Shown piece by piece: positions 21,001 to 24,994 of a stretch of 24,994 bases of DNA (positions are counted from its first letter, which is position 1; each line of letters starts with the position of its first letter). The stretch is taken from contig CAJJDN010000245.1 of the NCBI GenBank assembly GCA_905182985.1, positions 24,583 to 49,576 on the forward strand. Direction: 5' to 3'. The notes under the pieces are model-generated. The model made no database searches. It was given only the letters and a program-made list of their open reading frames with translations, and had not been told where the DNA came from. The position numbers and the translations under genes were made by a program. Origin of the DNA: Paramecium sonneborni. Its lineage: Eukaryota; Ciliophora; Oligohymenophorea; Peniculida; Parameciidae.

Positions 21001-22216
21001 CTAACTTAAAATACTAAATACTTTAAGTGATTCTTTATTATCTGTTGCAAATAGCTTTTAAGCTATGGGCAATTATATAATGATTGGATTGGGATGCAGT
21101 AGTGGTTTGATGTTTTTGATGGGCGATTTATCATCTAGTTTTGAGATTTTTGATGCTCTTCAATTTTAATCTTATTTAAGGTTTCTAAATGTTGAATTCC
21201 CTGAGAACCTTTAAATGTATTTTTAATCCTCTGATGTTATAACAATTCAACCTGTTTTAATGAATTTCAAGATTATTGATGTTTTTGAAAATCTAATTGG
21301 GTAAAATTATTTGGCTAGTGTTGGAAAGCTTTCTCTTTATTAACTTAATGCAGATTTACTCTCTAATATTTATGGATAAATTACTTAATTTGCCTTTTTT
21401 ATATTCCTCTATTTTGTAATCCTTTTTTATCAAAAGTTCTTTTATAGTAAATGTTTTAAATCTAAATATATTTACTATACTAGATTAAGTAACTCCAAAA
21501 TTATTTTATATCTAGTTATCAAATTCTATTACTTAAATAAGAAATTTCTTAAACTAAGTGCTCTTTACACTTTAAATGGATTCAAATAATTATTTTATGC
21601 AAATAGTTGGGATTTAATTTTTAAAGTGATCATGTATTTGGTATCAAACAATTAAATAGGACTAAGATATTAGGTGTCTAATTGTGTTAGCATAGGCTAT
21701 TTAATACTCCTTTTTTATATATTTTGTTCACATTTTAAAAGATAAAATTAAAAAATTGTGCTGTTAAACTTAAGAATGGAATAACATGAAGGAGTAATTT
21801 TAATGAAAAAATTTACATTTTTAATAGTTTTGATTGGAATGCAATAAGAATAAATTTATCAATGCACCGCATTAACTTTCATCTTGTTTAGCTATATATT
21901 TTTTATAATCATAGTAAAATTTACATCTTCAAATCTTGATCTATTTGTAGTAATTTGGATGGAAGCTCCAGTAATGTTATTTACATTGATCAGTTTGATT
22001 TATTGCACTGAATTTAAATAATTATTAAATCAGAATCAGAAAATTTTAGTTGCATTTATTTAGATTGGTCTCTTAGTGTTAGCTTTATTTGGTCCTATCA
22101 TAAAAGCTGGAGTTTTATTTTATGAGAAAATTAAAAATTATATTAAGGAAAAGTAAAAGCTTAAGCCTCCAATCGTATTGAATGTTAACAATATTTTTAC
22201 AATTGTGTAGAAGTGA
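18099..22216 (+). CDS. Cysteine-rich (DUF4215-type) membrane protein, intact
   Basis: Exons 18099-18261, 18289-18439 and 18463-22216 give 1355 residues in the ciliate code, with many TAA/TAG Gln codons and one TGA at the end. Start ATG 18099 is the first in frame; a hydrophobic signal-like stretch (LKIIILLNLMIQV) lies about 30 residues in, so the ATG before IQVQPE is an alternative. The N-terminal ectodomain has CGSCFGGYGSF and KTFELPPHY. At least five cysteine repeats of the form CGDx...ECDDGN...DGC start near residues 420, 591, 650, 712 and 797; this is the DUF4215 (Myxococcus cysteine-rich) repeat pattern. After a beta-rich region, the C-terminal 280 residues hold several hydrophobic segments (for example TALTFILFSYIFFIIIVKF). 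It is probably a secreted-side, multi-pass surface protein of unknown ligand. A 3.75-kb exon without any TGA shows it is under selection or very young. Confidence 0.9.
18262..18288 (+). other. 27-nt intron 1
   Basis: GTAAAATTTTTTTAATAG at the 5' side, running to the second TAG at 18288. Removing 27 nt joins ATTSNEG-type coding (NEG|WVIYYCYSSY) in frame. Stopping at the first TAG (18 nt) would not keep the frame into FGGYGSF. Length and GTA...TAG ends fit Paramecium introns. Confidence 0.85.
18440..18462 (+). other. 23-nt intron 2
   Basis: Starts GTATTTTTTAATTT and ends TTTTAG. Its removal joins ...SFTFLR to IDWNN-like coding (IDYWNNICNFIVYVDN), and the frame then stays open for 3.75 kb. Typical of Paramecium introns. 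Confidence 0.87.
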
Positions 22217-22859
22217 AAAAATAATATTAATAGATTATTTATTTTAAAATTTATTAAATCTTAACTTCTAGCTGAGCAATTTGACTCTTTCAAATCCATA
22301 CTACATAATCTAATAGAACATACCCACTAAAAAACTTCTTTTCTTTTATTTTGGCAACCTAAAAGTCTTCATATAAAAAAAAATAACGACACTTCAATAT
22401 TTTTTTAATTATGATCAGTTATAATAAGGTTTTACAATTATTTTACCTTTTCTATTTGGATTTCTTTTTCTGTTCATGATAACAAATTATCATCTGATGT
22501 AGTTTCAATCACAGAAAAGTAAATAATAGAGAAAAAGAGGGTTTGATGTAGGGGTGGGTGCGACAAAGAAATGCTTAGAATGGTAATGTTGAATTAGAAT
22601 AGGGCATTTTCACATGAAATAACGAACATTTTTCATTATTAATGTTAATTTAAAATCTTTAATCTTTGATGATAAAATTTAGACAGAAAAGAGTAGTATT
22701 TTTAGGAACTCAATTACTTTTCCAATTTTAAAAACAATATTTTAAAAGTGTGATTGATTAAATACTTGTGCCGAAAACGAAAATGTAGAATTATAAGTGA
22801 TTTAAGACCATTCAAAGCACTAAATTTTTTCTCATAATCATAATACTTAATATTTTGAA
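22217..22859. other. Interval without a supportable gene, with a G-rich patch
   Basis: AT-rich and closed in all frames at short distances, apart from a minus-strand start-like MNRKRNPNRKGKIIVKPYYN near 22480 that soon stops. It contains the G-rich stretch GAGGGTTTGATGTAGGGGTG at about 22537-22556, continuing GGTGCG to 22562. This stands out in this background. Confidence 0.5.
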
Positions 22860-24687
22860 ATGCAAAATATAGCTGCCTTTTTTATTTATAATATAATTTG
22901 CATTTTTATAAACAAGCAGAAAATTATCTTTGATATAAATTCTCATTTCAGTAGTTCATCTCAATCTTATTTAAAAACATCATTTTCTTTTTTTAAATTA
23001 TCTCCATTCAAACTCCATTATTTAAGAAGACTATGGGAATTTTAAAGCATCTATGAATCAAATTTCTTAAATTTTATGGAAATTATTCATTTAATACTTG
23101 TATTTTGTGCTTCTTGTTTTTTTATGTGTAAATACAATTTATTTTAAAATAAATTTATATTAATATATAATAGCAAACTATCTTAAAATATTTGAAGATA
23201 TACATATTGGAAAAAGACTTACATTAAACAAAATAGTTTTAAATCATGATCATTTTTCTTAGAGCCAATCAAATTTTTAAGAGATTCAAGATTTTATTAA
23301 AATATTTAGTAATATTCCATCAACAAAAATACCTATTAAACTACGATTGAAAACAACATTAGAATAATCATTAACCATCAAATTAGGAATTTTGAAATTA
23401 CTCTTAGAATATCGTCAAATGCTATTAAATTCTTAGAGACACTGTAAAAAAATACAAAATTCAGGAAAATCAATGCACTTTATGAATTAAAAGGATTTTA
23501 ATAAAATATACAAGCTAAATTCATAAAGCATACCCTTATCATCTAATGTAGGTTATTAATTGTATAATTAATTGGAACACTTTGTAAAAATATATAATTT
23601 ATGACTCTTTTATTGATTGGCATTTAATTTATTTTATTATAATACAACAATGACAAAAGATATTAAATAGAGAAGTATCTAGCAATCAAAATTAAATAAA
23701 TAAAGATTTAAATATTTTTGATATAAGATGAAATAACATTCATTTCTTGGATTTTTTGGAGCTTAAAATAAAATGTGATGTATTAAAACAGATGAAATCT
23801 GTAATTTATAAAATATCATCCGATTTAAATTGTTAGAAGAATAGTTTAACATTAAGGGGATATTACATATTGAGAAAATAGAAATTATTAATCCATGTTA
23901 GAATTTCTAGGAAAGTCCTAAAAAAAATGAATACCTCCTAAGGATGATTGAATTTGGATCAATTAATTGGAGTATAAGTTAGATTTAACTGGATGTTGCA
24001 ATAGTGCTGTATGCTTATTATTTTAGTTCTTAACTGAAATTAATCTATTTTCTTGGAATAATGGTAATTCTTTGTTTTTTAATAGTCTTGATCTATCAAT
24101 ATCTAATGGGATTATTGAGTGGATAAGGTTGATTTCTCTAATGGTTTTAAGAAATTCAAATAAAATTTCACATCCGAAAATTGTCTCTCAAAATGGGTTA
24201 ACGTGTAATTAAATTCATTCTTCAAATGCAAAAATAAATAATCACATTAAGCACAATTAGATTTACAGGTGTAATAATAGTTTATTAGATAATGTTATAA
24301 ATTTGAATCCACAATCAATTTAACAATTATACTATTTTTTGATCATTTGTACTAATCGCAAATTAAACTTAATTATCCATTATCAGGAAAAGATGGATCT
24401 AAAATGATTCTAAAGATGATCTTCTAATTACCCAATCAGCAACAGGTAAACTATATAATAAAAAGATTCCTCTCAAAAAGGGTAATTTCCAACTAATTTG
24501 ATAGCAAAATATCTTGAAACATTTGTGTAAAATTTAATAACTCCAAGAAAATGTAACAATGTTTTACACTTCTATATGTCTTGTGTTTAAAACAATATAG
24601 CTTCCTTCCTTATTACAATTAATATATTAGATAATTAGTTAAGATCCTAAATGTATCCATTAAGCAGTTTTGCAAACCTAAGGTTGA
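22860..24687 (+). pseudogene. Long decayed gene, probable membrane protein
   Basis: Coding-like segments follow one another in changing frames. 22860-23195 (MQNIAAFF..., LSPFKLHYLRRLWEF, hydrophobic IIHLILVFCASCFFM). 23185-23604 (EDIHIGKRLTLNKIVLNHDH, PIKLRLKTTLEQSLTIKLGI, QMLLNSQRHCKKIQNSGKSM). 23603-23860, with in-frame TGA at 23651 and 23729 (FLELKIKCDVLKQMKSVIYK). 23857-23978 (IEKIEIINPCQNFQESPKKN). 23979-24407 (LDLTGCCNSAVCLLFQFLTE, NGIIEWIRLISLMVL). 24386-24517 (GKDGSKMILKMIFQLPNQQQ). 24514-24687 (DPKCIHQAVLQTQG). The order is collinear, so I read one gene with about six frameshifts and at least two internal stops. It resembles large ciliate proteins with a lumenal Cys-containing domain and membrane anchors, but I cannot name the family. 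It is clearly non-functional. Confidence 0.55.
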
Positions 24688-24837
24688 TGACGATTATCTG
24701 GATTAAAAAATCTTCAAAAAATTGAATTAAAATCAGATAAAATTTTTATCCTTTTAAACCTATTTAATTCACAAATTTAAGATTTAGATGGATAATAAAA
24801 TAAAATAAAAATAAAATTGAACAAAAAAAAAAATCTT

Positions 24838-24973
24838 CACAATCTTTGGTAAAGTGGCACGCAAACAGGATCTCCAGTCTGAGAGCGAAGTTCAGCCAAG
24901 TAGATAACCCATAACCTTCCTCAAAGTCATACAGAGTAGACAATAATGTACAGTTTAACCTGCCTTATACACT
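24838..24973 (-). pseudogene. G+C-rich fragment next to the telomere, possible truncated ORF
   Basis: Base composition changes abruptly at about 24838. 24841-24900 is 29/60 G+C by hand count, against roughly a quarter in the flanking DNA. On the minus strand a frame is open from the telomere side (GRLNCTLLSTLYDFEEGYGL, STWLNFALRLEILFACHFTK), with CTG, CTC and GCG codons unlike the rest of the window. Two plus-strand frames are also open under the ciliate code, so the reading is uncertain. It may be a gene fragment cut by telomere addition, a foreign or organellar fragment, or a structured RNA piece. No start or stop falls within the G+C-rich part. Confidence 0.3.
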
Positions 24974-24994
24974 GGGCTTGGGTTTGGGGTTGGG
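24974..24994 (+). repeat. Telomere repeats at right chromosome end
   Basis: The last 21 bases read GGGCTTGGGTTTGGGGTTGGG: a mixture of GGGTTT and GGGGTT units with one C variant, G-rich strand 5' to 3' toward the end. Mixed T2G4/T3G3 repeats are characteristic of Paramecium macronuclear telomeres. Only a short piece is present, so the array is truncated by the assembly. Confidence 0.9.

Noticed and set aside
1..24994. CRISPR arrays, tRNA and rRNA genes, bacterial-type operons
   Set aside because: No regularly spaced repeats, no tRNA-like G+C-rich cloverleaf and no T-loop sequence noticed; the organism is a ciliate.

Overview
This is a ciliate sequence, almost certainly a Paramecium (aurelia-group type) somatic chromosome end. 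Three observations support this. The right edge finishes in mixed TTGGGG/TTTGGG repeats, the Paramecium telomere. Real coding frames read through TAA and TAG (glutamine) and stop only at TGA. The one intact gene has two tiny introns (27 and 23 nt, GTA...TAG). The DNA is very AT-rich throughout. ORFs called with the standard code are therefore mostly meaningless here, and all calls below use the ciliate code.

The record is a scaffold of four contigs joined by single Ns at 5798, 12594 and 17636. At each join the next contig restarts inside sequence already present. 4298-5797 is repeated as 5799-7298, 7288-7437 as 12595-12744, and 16448-17635 as 17637-18824. I call the contigs A (1-5797), B (5799-12593), C (12595-17635) and D (17637-24994). 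A overlaps B, C overlaps D, and C starts 11 bp before the end of A. The simplest chromosome is A-C-D. B is an alternative version of the A/C junction that carries about 5.2 kb of extra DNA beginning right after a TA dinucleotide.

Layout. 1-394 and 2091-2593 hold remnants of unrecognised genes. 3070-4589 (minus) is a decayed pentapeptide-plus-WD40 gene; its first part is seen again at 5799-6090. 7442-12022 is a broken Helitron-type Rep/helicase gene (HUH and two-tyrosine nickase followed by a Pif1-like helicase) inside the extra DNA of contig B. 12757-16400 holds short gene remnants, one of which looks like a decayed relative of the next gene. 18099-22216 is the only intact gene, a 1355-residue cysteine-rich (DUF4215-type) membrane protein; its 5' part also appears truncated at 16910-17635. 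22860-24687 is a long, heavily frameshifted remnant of a probable membrane protein gene. The last 150 bp are a G+C-richer segment directly capped by telomere repeats.

There is no pathway or operon here. The picture is a subtelomeric gene graveyard with one live surface-protein-like gene and a transposon-bearing alternative junction that may be germline DNA retained or residual in the sequenced material.
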